Shown here piece after piece: positions 33,601-39,429 of a DNA stretch of 64,000 bases (positions are counted from its first letter, which is position 1; every line of letters begins with the position of its first letter). Location of the stretch: positions 78,776,047-78,840,046 of the forward strand of contig JAVGWX010000005.1 in the NCBI GenBank assembly GCA_036924085.1, in the 5' to 3' direction. The notes under the pieces are model-generated. The model did not search any database. It had not been told where the DNA came from and saw only the letters and a list, made by a program, of their open reading frames with translations. The translations under genes and the position numbers were made by a program. This stretch comes from Ariolimax columbianus (taxonomy: Eukaryota; Mollusca; Gastropoda; Stylommatophora; Arionidae).

Positions 33601-34555
33601 TATCTATGAGAGCTGTGTTAAGAGACTCTGTAACTGTATCTGTATCCAGTCCCTCTCTGAGAGCCAACAGTGGCGCAAATCTCCCTCCCACCCTTGCTTG
33701 GAACACTTCGGTGATTTTTGGGTCCATTAGTTTGTCCAGGTTAAACTTTAGCCTGGTCACATCCTTCTTTGCGACTCCCTTCAATTGCAGACGCATGGTC
33801 ATCATAACCATATCGTGGTCGCTTCCTATATAAGCTCCGGGGAAACTTCTCGTTCTGTCGGTGTTGATGCTCGACAAGTATAAAAATGACAAATATAATA
33901 ATGACAAATATAATGACACAACTCCAATTTTAAGATATGATTTCTGGCACTTACGTACTGACAATGCTTAGTAGTAAAACAGTTGGCCAAAGGCTAACAA
34001 AAGTATTTTCTTTATTTTTACTTTCCGCGGCTTACTAGGCCTGCAGGAAAGTAGATTGTGTATGGGGTAGGAATTTCAATACTTTTATCATTTTATTTGA
34101 ACGGTGGATAACGGCTTACTCTTATCGATTTTTAACTGCCAAGGGTTATTTTACGTGCACAGCGTGTACATGGGATCTCCAAGCTTTTTGTCAATCTCCA
34201 ATATGACTAGGCACTGGTCCCACCTCCTTTGAGATCAGGTGATACTTGAAACTTGTTGGATTGGAAACCTCAGCTTTTCATGCTTTCATTACTTCTTGAA
34301 AGGCAAGCATCTTTACCTCTCAGCTATAGTGACACCCCCCCCCCCCCTCTGACATTACCAGTTCATATACCTAACCCTGCAGTATAATACAAAACTATAT
34401 GTACTTTATTATCACAGGACAATGACAATTAACTAGAATATTTCCAGCTCTCATTAATTCTGTATAAATATGTACAACATAACTGCCAAAAAAGAAGATG
34501 AAGATGAGCTGTAAGGAAATACCTTGAGCATCAATGCTGGTGGATCGACTGCCAT
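12462..34555 (-). CDS. AGTRAP: AGTRAP-like gene (type-1 angiotensin II receptor-associated protein), partly resolved
   Basis: The gene is reconstructed from exons at 24305-24419, 20488-20575, 15067-15201 and 12462-12622, with a candidate start exon at 34523-34555. Every internal junction keeps phase. In vertebrates AGTRAP is a small protein with several membrane helices and a cytoplasmic tail that binds the AT1 receptor; in an invertebrate the receptor role is unknown. The evidence for the family is the order and content of motifs. VLAFGFWAIVSIESVDAVIM resembles human ILALGVWAV followed by DSIDAISM. FLSTLAISILNDILVL with a following YEPR resembles the next helix and its YPR. LILKPLSIFLLYRIYQ resembles LLLKPLSCCFVYHMY. 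The tail GTYDNIE resembles AYQTID. Human comparisons are from memory. Introns are 2.4 to about 10 kb and full of repeats. One small exon encoding the first helix is missing between 34.5 and 24.4 kb; it must have 3n+2 bases. Confidence 0.85.
12740..13350 (+). pseudogene. LINE C-terminal fragment (RTE-like)
   Basis: Plus-strand frames read VNILRTCVFTLAAYSCKTW, then IESFESKFYRRVLRIPG, then KLKYFGHIKRHNGLEG, followed by GKRGRGGPRRQWHKDAKE. This order (CETW-like, RRxLRI, FGHxxR, GxRxRGRPRxxW) is the C-terminal signature of RTE/BovB-type and related LINE ORF2 proteins. There is a frameshift at about 13080, so it is inactive. It lies in the last-but-one intron of the AGTRAP-like gene, on the opposite strand. 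Confidence 0.75.
13570..13800 (-). mobile_element. Family E SINE fragment
   Basis: Blocks 'tctgcggcttactaggtatg', 'atttttaactag' and 'actgccgaaggattttttt' match the body of the tRNA-derived element at 34010-34345. The tRNA-like head is not present here. Confidence 0.45.
14160..14290 (+). mobile_element. LINE 3'-terminal fragment (same lineage as 31625-33872)
   Basis: The text 'agcaaccgcagacagaaaga' and 'gtgtcagcaggggcgcccta' matches the minus-strand copy at 35578-36050 and ends in a GGATGAACTGAACT-like terminus (here 'gagatgaactc'). Only the last ~120 bp of the element is present. Confidence 0.6.
14445..14590. repeat. Tandem repeat, about 41-bp unit, three copies
   Basis: The unit 'gtggagcagagaagacagcc' 'tgcaaggatgaatcagta' is repeated three times with small changes. 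It is followed by a short family D/G fragment (14586-14650, 'tgtgtacaaccaacaagttg'). Confidence 0.8.
14682..15045. repeat. (CATAA)n-like low-complexity tract
   Basis: About 360 bp built from CATAACATAGCAGAA-type permutations. It yields long Cys/Tyr/Leu-rich open frames on the minus strand (109-142 codons), which I consider artefacts. It ends about 20 bp from the donor site of the 15067-15201 exon. Confidence 0.9.
15067..15201 (-). CDS. AGTRAP: AGTRAP-like gene, penultimate coding exon (last membrane helix)
   Basis: The exon is 135 bp on the minus strand with phase 1 at both ends. It encodes NLILKPLSIFLLYRIYQSR and ends AGIPGLS-like before a strong donor (CTCA|GTGAGT). KPLS..FLLYRIYQ is the most diagnostic AGTRAP segment in the window. 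The acceptor is a tandem site, TAGGAG. The in-frame choice is the second AG, with the exon starting at 15201; the first AG would create TGA across the junction. The exon sits between a CATAA tract and a 25-bp satellite, so it was easy to miss. Confidence 0.87.
15225..15950. repeat. Satellite array, 25-bp unit, about 29 copies
   Basis: The unit ACTTAGTAACCTACATTGAC TTATC repeats with very little divergence (a few G/A and A/T changes). It lies within the intron just upstream (minus sense) of the 15067-15201 exon. Head-to-tail units without unique spacers rule out CRISPR. Confidence 0.95.
16060..16267 (+). pseudogene. LINE C-terminal zinc-finger fragment
   Basis: The plus strand reads VDYICQSCNRTLCAGIGLIS followed by H and further residues. 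The C-x2-C...IGLISH pattern matches the C2H2-like finger that ends some LINE ORF2 proteins. The same finger appears in degraded form at the end of the 18655-19765 LINE (ARIGFISHLRTH). A family C element inserted immediately after it. Confidence 0.6.
16283..16615 (-). mobile_element. Family C long element, 333 bp, with 15-bp target duplication
   Basis: This is the best-bounded long copy. On the minus strand it starts GGGATCAAGATGCGGAGCAG and ends GATTGAGAATGAACGAAGCC with an AAGC tail. The sequence CAAGAAGCTAGTATG flanks it exactly at 16268-16282 and 16616-16630. This defines the family's full length and supports insertion by target-primed reverse transcription. Confidence 0.93.
16715..16930. 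repeat. Minisatellite, 22-bp unit
   Basis: The unit GTGTGACTGTAGAATGGTTG TG is repeated about seven times cleanly, with decaying versions to about 16930. Confidence 0.9.
17165..18600 (-). pseudogene. LINE reverse-transcriptase relic split by a family C element
   Basis: Read on the minus strand from 18560 down, frames give LCFLDLEKASENA (motif like VDLEKAFD), then LFILLIDDVIKACK and LYIGYVSNDVTLITKPEA (degraded YADD region). After an interruption at 18185-17821 comes QLKYLGAKLD, and further degraded C-terminal sequence follows to about 17165. The order is that of a LINE RT domain. Multiple stops and frameshifts make it inactive. Confidence 0.65.
17821..18185 (+). mobile_element. Family C long element with 9-bp target duplication
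   Basis: It begins GGGATCAAGATGCTGAGCAG and ends GAACGAACGAAGCCAAGCC plus a short extension, so the tail is (AAGCC)n-like rather than (GAA)n. TCTCTTTTC flanks it at 17812-17820 and 18186-18194. It interrupts an older LINE on the opposite strand. Confidence 0.88.
18655..19765 (+). pseudogene. LINE ORF2 C-terminal half with terminal zinc-finger-like end
   Basis: Frames in order: GVKHGCLLATTLFSTMFAAM (18673; motif like RQGC...LF), FNLRRLRAKTR, LFFADDCALNAHSE (18855; intact FADD catalytic pair), FAYLGNTLS (19050), VVLSTLLYACETWTVNNRH (19210-19265), LDRFHLGFLRKLLNIKWQ (19275-19325), GRQIKSYKDTLKASLKNC (about 19457-19510) and ARIGFISHLRTHS (about 19715-19755). A TAA at 19200 and several frameshifts break it. 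The text after the last stop ends in ACAAACAACAACAACA near 19800, possibly the 3' tail. The clade is not assigned. Confidence 0.78.
19780..20365 (-). pseudogene. LINE relic (endonuclease and RT pieces) split by a family C element
   Basis: On the minus strand, 20365-20166 encodes LKRQWTIVMMKLSFLEILLP, resembling a decayed endonuclease motif (the same phrase occurs at about 30265 on the plus strand). After the interrupting C element, 19933-19784 encodes KDWKVAIIIAIFKNGDHQQC and RGISLLSVYVKVYSRML, the first RT block. Sequence expected between these two regions is missing, so the relic also has a deletion. Confidence 0.62.
19934..20165 (+). mobile_element. Family C element with internal deletion
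   Basis: It starts GGGATCAAGATGCTGAGCAG and ends GAGATTGAGAATGAACGAAG then CCAAGTCAAGCC. The middle third present in full copies (from 'aggctgcagcag' to the 'gtcagatgtg' block) is missing, because 'ggataacaagctgtaaacta' joins the two parts directly. Confidence 0.85.
20488..20575 (-). CDS. AGTRAP: AGTRAP-like gene, internal coding exon (membrane helix)
   Basis: The exon is 88 bp on the minus strand. The acceptor is CTTTGTACACAG| and the donor is GAGGAAT|GTAAGT, an ideal donor. It begins in phase 0, as the upstream exon requires, and ends in phase 1. It encodes FLSTLAISILNDILVLALYE followed by PRAHYIFEE: one hydrophobic helix with an Asn-Asp in the middle, then a YEPR turn. AGTRAP proteins have a matching FL...I..DI.....YP segment. 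Confidence 0.85.
20576..21085. other. Intron DNA with a short family D/G fragment
   Basis: The only recognisable content is 'caaggtctataggtgctcac' at about 20652, a D/G-like phrase. The rest is AT-rich intron sequence. Confidence 0.4.
21090..21335 (-). mobile_element. Family A tRNA-derived SINE
   Basis: Minus-strand copy. The head at the right end has the B box GGGTTCGATCCCC and the A box region GGGCTAGTGGTTAAGTGACA. Its body matches the copies at 3689 and 34857. The left edge merges into a T/G-rich run, so the tail boundary is approximate. Confidence 0.9.
21440..21720 (+). mobile_element. Diverged family C element
   Basis: It keeps the block order of family C ('gatgctgaagacactgcaat', 'gtcagtgaatcagagcta', 'ggtgaccctggaaacagact', 'tagctgtaaactacgccaca') but at much lower identity. 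Copies at 50090 and 61645 are of the same older type. Confidence 0.7.
21990..22352 (+). mobile_element. LINE 3'-end copy, same lineage as 31625-33872
   Basis: From 'gtttccaaagacttttaaac' to 'ggatgacctgacctga' this plus-strand copy parallels the minus-strand LINE end (NVTYKDRVTNEEIR region onward) with substitutions and small gaps. It is strongly 5'-truncated. The shared terminus GGATGACCTGACCTGA appears to be the family's 3' end; there is no poly(A). Confidence 0.8.
22520..23010. repeat. Minisatellite, 32-bp unit, about 15 copies
   Basis: The unit CACCATGTAGTAGGACAGTC TCTGCTTCTGTT alternates with variants (CTTTACCATG..., GGGCCGTCTCTAC). The last unit changes to an AGACCAGCTTCTACTTC form that resembles the next array. 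Confidence 0.92.
23028..23358 (+). mobile_element. Family B element inserted in a satellite array
   Basis: Sense copy from 'ggggaggaatactaacatct' to 'cattcgcaaacaac'. The array phrase ACTTCTTTTGCCT precedes it and ACTTCTCTTGCCT follows it. This fits a target duplication but is also what the array itself would give. Confidence 0.82.
23359..24180. repeat. Minisatellite, about 45-50-bp unit
   Basis: Units of the form CAGCCTCTACTTCTCTTGCC TCACTCTCTCTCTGTCTTGT AGTAAGC vary in the length of the CT run. About 17 units are present. Confidence 0.92.
24305..24419 (-). CDS. AGTRAP: AGTRAP-like gene, internal coding exon (membrane helices)
   Basis: The exon is 115 bp on the minus strand. The acceptor is CAATCCACAG| and the donor is ATTATG|GTTAGT. 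The first base G finishes a codon from the missing upstream exon (likely TG|G, Trp, by family logic). The other frames contain stops. It encodes AFLSGFIAVNTYMYTHIAVL and then AFGFWAIVSIESVDAVIM. The second half is a clear hydrophobic helix ending in the SVDAV.M phrase that AGTRAP proteins share (human DSIDAISM, from memory). Confidence 0.86.
24600..25145 (-). pseudogene. LINE C-terminal fragments (two pieces)
   Basis: On the minus strand, 24840-24650 reads RKYFFSQRVVNAWNALPQEV, a CR1/L2-type C-terminal phrase. Then 25140-24848 reads GRKWRWMGHTL, ITRQSLSWNPEGRR (in another frame) and KIARDRAAWRGLVDGLC, the C-terminus of a different LINE. The first is 3' of the second on the minus strand, so these are probably two insertions. 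Both are frameshifted. Confidence 0.65.
25655..26090. repeat. Minisatellite, about 39-bp unit
   Basis: The unit AATAATCATAACAAAATGAT GCACCACAATAGAATAAAC is repeated about eleven times. Because 39 is divisible by three it keeps open frames on both strands (MMHHNRINNNHNK on plus, 131 codons on minus); these are artefacts. Confidence 0.9.
26520..27040. repeat. Satellite array, 31-bp unit
   Basis: The unit GGTGTCATGGTGTCATTGCA TCTGCACTTAA recurs about 17 times with high identity. Two units lack one GGTGTCAT step, giving a shorter form. Confidence 0.94.
27400..27530. repeat. Two-copy tandem duplication, about 75 bp
   Basis: 'aagtaccacctttacataat' with 'tgatggatct' at 27403-27446 recurs as 'aagtaccatctttataaaat' with 'tgatggatct' at 27478-27521. 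Confidence 0.7.
28140..29150. mobile_element. Foldback element with roughly 370-400-bp inverted arms
   Basis: The left arm (28140-28535) and the right arm (28775-29150, reverse complement) share long matches. Examples are GGTCTTTGTGTATGACAAGG, ACAAGAATAGCACCACTGCC, GAGGCGACTAACTGTG, ATGGTTAGGTGGTTTGTT, CTCTAGTGTTTGA and CTACATCCAGCTCA. The loop (28536-28774) contains a LINE tail phrase: TCNYCTLAPLRLEHHFTHDR. A transposase was not seen. It could be a foldback transposon or two inverted copies of one repeat around a LINE fragment. Short ORFs in the arms are not convincing. Confidence 0.8.
29225..29450 (+). mobile_element. Family F tRNA-derived SINE
   Basis: An A-box-like TGGCAGAGCAGTTAAAG follows 'gtcttaa'. 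A degenerate B-box region lies near 29270-29305. The 3' part 'aagtctctaacacttcatcc' plus 'gtctgatctaggactatctt' is shared with 49738 and 2705. The tRNA-like half is eroded. Confidence 0.55.
29650..31520 (+). pseudogene. LINE relic with endonuclease and RT domains, opposite to the host gene
   Basis: In order: KLEILVLTETEEKKHRFIYL (29785; endonuclease-like), VNVVFVYAPIERDGADAKEE (about 30197-30250; 'VYAPT' motif), LSFLEI...KWEM (decayed DFNA region), NYCPIRLLLLIYKLFTRVTT (30580-30640), LEQLGFRKSFSTTDHLHTIN (30680-30740), CLVFVDYMKTFDS (30778-30810; first catalytic block), RRIRQGDT (30945) and HLRFAGDIVIL (31060-31090). The usual FADD is FAGD here, so one catalytic Asp is lost. Several stops and frameshifts follow. 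A short family C element interrupts it at 29978-30144. Confidence 0.78.
29978..30144 (-). mobile_element. Family C short form, 9-bp target duplication
   Basis: 167 bp. On the minus strand it starts ACTGCCGAAGATGGATGTGT and ends with a (GAA)n tail, seen at the left as TCTTCTTCTTC. GCTTTATGG flanks it at 29969-29977 and 30145-30153. It lies inside an older LINE. Confidence 0.87.
31625..33872 (-). pseudogene. 5'-truncated RTE-like LINE, lightly damaged, 9-bp target duplication
   Basis: The minus strand encodes most of an ORF2. It begins at GAYIGSDHDMV (end of the endonuclease domain), passes a linker, and has RT blocks SIVIPFHKSGNLKLCQNYR, EEQAGFRQGRSTTEQIFN, YDVFVDFKKAFDRVWH, VRQGCTLSPTFFN, LRFADDI (catalytic pair intact) and RFKYLGSIVS. 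The C-terminal part is LYACETWTVTADLQRSIQ, then RKLTWYGHISRSNGLANT and GRRRRGRPKKRWEDNIKEW. Damage is modest: three in-frame stops (near 33440, 33060 and 32555) and a frameshift near 32400. GACAAGTAT flanks it at 31616-31624 and 33873-33881. Plus-strand ORFs here are shadows. RTE-like clade assignment is from C-terminal resemblance only. Confidence 0.88.
34010..34345 (-). mobile_element. Family E tRNA-derived SINE
   Basis: On the minus strand the right end, after a C-run on the plus strand, reads GTCACTATAGCTGAGAGGTA (A-box-like) and GAGGTTTCCAATCC (B-box-like). The body contains 'aataacccttggcagttaaa' and ends near 'cctagtaagccgcggaaagt'. A fragment of the same body is at 13570-13800. A tRNA-like head at 45565 may be related. 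Confidence 0.6.
34523..34555 (-). CDS. AGTRAP: Candidate first coding exon of the AGTRAP-like gene
   Basis: On the minus strand, ATG at 34553-34555 opens MAVDPPALMLK and meets a possible donor AAG|GTATTT in phase 0. Vertebrate AGTRAP starts with a similarly short Met...Pro...Leu-Lys peptide ending at the same place in the protein (from memory). It cannot splice directly to 24419 because the frame would hit TAA, so an intermediate exon of 3n+2 bases is required. The donor is only moderate and the exon is short, so this could be chance. Confidence 0.5.
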
Positions 34556-34856
34556 TGTGATGGTACTGTGTTACTTGCCTCTTCTCAGTGTCAATTAATT
34601 ACCAAAACGCATCTCTTTAATTGCTCACAATGTGTACACTGTATAACAAAGGACAAAAATATTCCAAAATGTAAAATTTTAAATTTTTTTGTTAAATTCG
34701 CAGCTAATGGAGTAAGTTCGGTGAAGAGCACAGAAATATTGTAATTTCTCAAGAACTCTGCAGCACTGAATAAGGTGTAAATCCATATTGTTTGTTGAAG
34801 TAAATAATTATATCAAATAACAACTGAATGTAATCTACTTTGTTGTGTTTATTTTG

Positions 34857-35112
34857 GTGTTTTTTTTTTTTTGGCATTCGCCTTATTTCTCTATTCTCTA
34901 AGACGGTGTGTGTGTCACTACGTTTTTATTTTGCGCCTGTCAGCTCAGTGCATCCGGCTTCAGCACGTATTTTATGTAAGGGTCTGCTTCCTCCTACATT
35001 TTCTTAGAGTTTGCTTCCCCGGGGTAACAGCCGGTGCTGTGATGGGGATCGAACCCAGCACCTTTGGATTGTGAGTCGTGTCACTTAACCACTGGCCCAC
35101 ACCGTCCCCCGT
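34857..35112 (-). mobile_element. Family A tRNA-derived SINE
   Basis: Minus-strand copy with B box GGGTTCGATCCCC and A box region CCAGTGGTTAAGTGACA at the right end, the usual body, and an A-run tail seen as T(n) at about 34860-34872. Confidence 0.9.
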
Positions 35113-35144
35113 ACTCTGTGATGAAAATCATCACTGTACTTTGA

Positions 35145-35560
35145 GTAGACCCATAAATGTTTAGTCTCTTTGAGTGAAAGCATTTGATACTGATGGGTCT
35201 TGCAGCTTACTGGTTGTACACACTAATGCTCAACATATGACTGTTTTCAAAATTATGGTCTGTGTGTTGCTGGCTCATTGATCGCATTATTATAATCTAA
35301 CAGGTCATTTGTGGACTTTATAATGTCCTCGCTAACAATTACTAATGTCTCCAATATGGGTGTCCTGCAGGTCAGGATATCAGTTTCTTCATTGTCCTGA
35401 GCCCCAGGACGACCAGAGCTATAGATCCAACAAGGTTCTGATGAGTTGAAACCTCTATGTCTGTTATCTTCTTCTCGTTCGCCATATGTCTGCTATCCAT
35501 TCCTGCCATCATCAACCCTTCTGCACCTTCTGAAACAGGGATTTCTCAATCAAAATGGCT
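35145..35560. mobile_element. Family D/G dispersed element
   Basis: A block order shared with 43305-43770: 'cactgtactttg', 'agcttactggttgtacacac', 'aatgtc', 'tcaggatatcagtttcttca', 'cctgagccccaggacgacca', 'ctgctatccattcctgcc', 'ccttctgaaacagggattt'. Partial copies of the D end are scattered elsewhere (5450, 14586, 24505, 30395, 61453). It encodes nothing recognisable, and orientation and mechanism are unknown. Confidence 0.6.
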
Positions 35561-35577
35561 GCCATTATTAAGTTAAT

Positions 35578-36050
35578 TTAATCAGTTCAGTTCATCCAGT
35601 GACCTTGAGATTGTTGGGGCACCCCTGCTGACACTTCCATAATTCTGCGCCACGCCTCTCTATCTGCGGTTGCTTGTTGTGCCTTCTCGGGTTGTAGGTT
35701 AGTCCATTCATGGATGTTATCTTCCCATCGTTTTCTCTGACCTCCTCACCTAAGCTTGCCTTGTACAGTGTGCTGTAGTATATTGTATTTGCAAGACCCT
35801 TAGACCTCGAGACGTGACCATACCAAGTCAGCTTGTGCCTTTTGATCGTTATGAGGAGGTCATCGTAAAGTCCACTTGCATTCTCAATTGTTTGACACAC
35901 TTCCTCATTTGTGATATGGTCTTTGTAGGTGACATTTAGGAGTCTTCTAAAACATCTCATCTCTATGGTCTGGATTCTTCTCTGGAGATCTGCTGTAATG
36001 GTCCATGTGTCGCAGACGAAGAGGAATATTAAAAGAACCAGTGAGTGCAT
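35578..36050 (-). pseudogene. LINE 3'-end copy (same lineage as 31625-33872)
   Basis: The minus strand reads CDTWTITADLQRRIQTIEMR, CFRRLLNVTYKDHITNEEV and HKLTWYGHVSRSKGLANTI, clearly related to the larger copy 2 kb away and in the same orientation. The 3' terminus GGATGAACTGAACTGA matches the family end. The frame is lost after the GLANT region. Strongly 5'-truncated. Confidence 0.85.
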
Positions 36051-36569
36051 TAGGCTGACTTTATTTTAATATCATCTGGCAAAGATGGCGCCATAACTGG
36101 CAGCGAGTCTACATTTCTCTACTGTTTTGGATCATTATGGATCATCGTCTCGATGAATGTCTTGCCACTGGCAAAAGCTAGCTTAGGCTCTGTGAGTGAG
36201 GTTGACAAAAGGCGCAGTTTCTTCCTCACTTTAATCCAAAAATCCGCGCAAGTCACCCATTTCAGCGGACACAGCAAGAGATACGACTGTCCACACGGCT
36301 GAACAAAGAGAGTGGTCTTCATCACTTGTGATGGACTATTAATTTTAATATAGAAACAAATTACACTAAATGCATAAGTAAAATGTCAAAAAAACTAATA
36401 ATATTGATGACATGTGAAAACAACTTTCTTAGTTAATTTCTACCACCATCAGACTCCCCTTACTGTCCTCTTGTTTCCATTTTTAAAAAGATGACTAAGA
36501 TACATTGAACTGTCAACTGCAAGTGTACAAGAAAGTGTTACAGAAACAACCATGGCAAGAGTTTAGACT

Positions 36570-36730
36570 TCTTCTTCTGCATTCGTTCTCAATCTCTCGC
36601 AACCAAGCCCTGAACAGGGCTTTGCAAGTAGCAGGATGTAGTCGGAGAACGGAATGTGTTGTGTTGCTAGTTTACAGCTTGACTGTGATATTTGCACCTT
36701 TCAGTCCGACACATCTGTCTTCGGCAGCGC
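36570..36730 (-). mobile_element. Family C short form, 9-bp target duplication
   Basis: 161 bp. On the minus strand it starts CGCTGCCGAAGACAGATGTG and ends in GAAGAAG. It has the stem AAAGCCCTGTTCAGGGCTT before the tail. GTTTAGACT flanks it at 36561-36569 and 36731-36739. Confidence 0.9.
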
Positions 36731-36739
36731 GTTTAGACT

Positions 36740-37435
36740 AATGTTTACTGAAAGAAGGTCAACAGAAACAGTGTTCCTGTGCACCTATTGAATATAAAGA
36801 ATTAACTGTGGAGCTCGTTTATGTAGGCATATTTATCTGTTTTCTGATATAGAAAGTATACCCCAAAAAATGGGTGAAAATAAACGGATCAGAACTGTCT
36901 TGGAGCACTTTCACTGGTCTGGAATTTGTCTTGTACACAGACAGATGTTGAAAAGTACTTGCCTGCAACTGGCCATGTTTTTGGGGGAACATTCTTAGAA
37001 AAAAAATGCATGCACTTTCAAAAAAATGTTACTGAAGGGGTTTTAATTTCTTTCATTACTGACAGGTTTTTGCTCGTCAAAATAACATACTTATCACTGT
37101 TTGTATTGTACATTGATCCCAATTGTGCCCTAAACATAAGCACAGCAAATTCAGAAACATTTGAGATAGCTTAGTTAGTAAAGTAGAGAACTTTAGTTTA
37201 AAATTTAGAAATAGTTTTGGTCGGTGTTTATAATCCAGCTCACAGGAATTTTGTTTTCTTTCAAAGTTGTATGATGATAACTTTCTTCATTTGAAAAAAA
37301 AAATTATATTTTGAAAACATTCCAAAAAAATATCATCAAAGGACTAATAACTACTCTGATATTTTCAAAATATATTAAAGTGTTTGATAATAGGCTTGTA
37401 TTTTGGTTCAGAAGTATGACAAGGTCACATCTTGA
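36740..37435. other. Intergenic DNA, nothing recognised
   Basis: AT-rich. An 82-codon ORF (36926-37174) has no motif and I treat it as chance. Confidence 0.5.
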
Positions 37436-37439
37436 TCTT

Positions 37440-37800
37440 GATGACCCATTCCTCAGCGTAGCTGCAGGCCCCAACTTCGTCTCCAGCGGACCCTGTCTTT
37501 GGTCATAGAAGTCCAGTTCGTGGTAAGTGCTCCTCTAGAGGCATCTCGGTTGTTGCAGCGTAGAGTAAGGGAGTCTGACCAACGCATTGGAGGTCTTCCC
37601 AGCGGTCTCTTCTTACCTCAGGGGTACCAGACTGCTGTAGCTGTGCTCCATCGACCATCGTTTCGTTGCAATATGTGACCTGCTCATCTATGTTTTGCCT
37701 TGTCTGCATGGACTACGGCATCCTTCACCAGGGACAATTGCTTACCACTCGCTGGACTTCCGTGGCCCAAGACAGGGTCAGCTGGATACGAAATTGGGAC
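37440..37800 (-). pseudogene. LINE C-terminal/3' fragment
   Basis: The minus strand encodes RRPPMRWSDSLTLRCNN-like and LTTNWTSMTKDRVRWR-like phrases (GRPPxRW...DR..W pattern), typical of a LINE C-terminus. A related, more diverged copy lies in the mS38 intron at 51430-51740. Confidence 0.6.
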
Positions 37801-38390
37801 CCTCAGCTTCGATGAGGACCAGGTCAATATCAAAATCAAGTAAGATGTAAAAACACGTTAAGAAAAAGCATCAATAAATTACTGAAAGTATGAGCTGTAA
37901 AATCGGTATTGGCATAATATCACTACGACCCGACTATGAACAGTTATTTCAAATATAATACTGTTTAATAAAAGAAAGAATTTCATCCACGAGAAACGTA
38001 ATGTAAACAAGCAGAAGTTAGTCCGTAGAAATTGTAACGACCAGCAAATAAATACTAAGTACAGATTAGCTACAAAACGGCACCGAAAATAACAAATAAA
38101 GAATAACAGTACGCTTACATACTTCTAACTGGTCAGCTTTACATAAACTACAGACAAATTACCTTTCCACTGGAAGGTCTATTTATGATTCTAAGATTGT
38201 CAGTCGTCACCGTCAGCTGCCTTTTGGTCAAACAGAAGATCACATGACTGTTTTAAGTGCTATTCCCACGTTACCCGGAACAAGCTAATGAAGGGTTCCA
38301 TGCTATAATAATGGCCTGTCTTTCTAGATAAGACGAAACTATTGCATTATTCATTAACGGATGATAGCGTCAGTGTGTGAGTGTGTAAGT
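37800..38390. other. Intergenic DNA, nothing recognised
   Basis: No ORF, repeat family or exon supported. Confidence 0.5.
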
Positions 38391-38392
38391 TA

Positions 38393-38433
38393 ATGTGTGT
38401 GTGTGTTGTGTGTGTGGTGTGTGTGTGTGTGTG
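38393..38433. repeat. (TG)n microsatellite
   Basis: An interrupted TG dinucleotide run. Confidence 0.9.
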
Positions 38434-38572
38434 CGTGATTAGGACCGTAACTACTACTTGGGTGGACCAGGGAGGCCAAAACACAGAGCCGGCAGAAATT
38501 CATTTCCAATCCCTCTTTCCTGCCCTCTCCATCGAGGAGCTGTATAATTTTGCTTCTGCTGCTTGTTCTGTG

Positions 38573-38573
<1 letters not shown>

Positions 38574-38654
<81 letters not shown>
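38574..38654. repeat. (TA)n microsatellite, about 80 bp
   Basis: An almost perfect AT dinucleotide run. The YIYIYI open frames on both strands come from it. Confidence 0.97.
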
Positions 38655-38656
<2 letters not shown>

Positions 38657-38689
38657 TAATCGGTCCGGTAGCGCTAACACAAGCGACGC

Positions 38690-39190
38690 TCGTAAACAAA
38701 GGCGCCTTTACTCTCAAGACCAAAGTCCATCTCGACTCGGACTCGCGATACGCACCTAACAGTGTACACCTACAACTGCCTCTCCATATGCTCGCACCAC
38801 AGCTGACCAACCTTATTGATGATGAGAGTAGCATATTAAGTTACGACATTATTGGCATCTCAGAGACTAAACGTGAAAAAGAACTGTCAGCGATTTGAAA
38901 TGACGGCACGGGAGTTTACATTGGCGCCCGCAAGGCCAACTCTACATCAGAAGTTGGTTTCCCCGCATCTTCCATCTCGTTCAACAGGTGACATTTGTAG
39001 ACCACCGTCTGGCTTTCTTGGACGTCACCGTCTCCAAACGCATACTGTTACCATTATTCAAGTGTATGCACCTGTGGTAGAGTATAGATTTCACTGGGGT
39101 GTTTCTATCTCGAATGTTACCACATGCATCCACATCATTCACGACCACATACAGCAAATAACATACTACATAGCACCACTTTCCAGTTTA
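38690..39190 (+). pseudogene. LINE endonuclease-domain fragment
   Basis: Frames read TNLIDDESSILSYDIIGISE then TKRE, and ELSAI followed by NDGTGVYIGARKANSTSE. After a frameshift comes LAFLDVTVSKRILLPLFKCM. This is the order of an APE-type LINE endonuclease (IDVIGxxETK..., 'VFLGAR', 'F.DVTVSK...QVYAP'). It is truncated on both sides; a family B fragment follows. Confidence 0.65.
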
Positions 39191-39425
39191 ATCTTTTGTG
39201 CACCCTGAAAATGACATTAGCGGCGGGTTGTAGCAGCTTTCCTCACATCCAGAGCATGCTGATGAAGGCGGACCGCGGTCCTCCAGGCGGCTGGGCCATG
39301 CTTGGCATCAACTGCGTGGCGCTCACTACAACGGGGATCACATCGATCCATATCTTGTCAGGCTGCCTTGAAAACAGCATGTTTCAAGGGAACGCTACAC
39401 GGAAGAGTCAGACAACCCCACAGAA
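39190..39425 (-). mobile_element. Family B fragment
   Basis: Antisense copy lacking the tail end, from 'tcttttgtgcaccctgaaaa' to 'gggaacgctacacggaagag'. Confidence 0.8.
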
Positions 39426-39429
39426 GGCT

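Noticed and set aside
32508..33833. Plus-strand ORFs of 60-138 codons
   Set aside because: Shadows of the minus-strand LINE ORF at 31625-33872.
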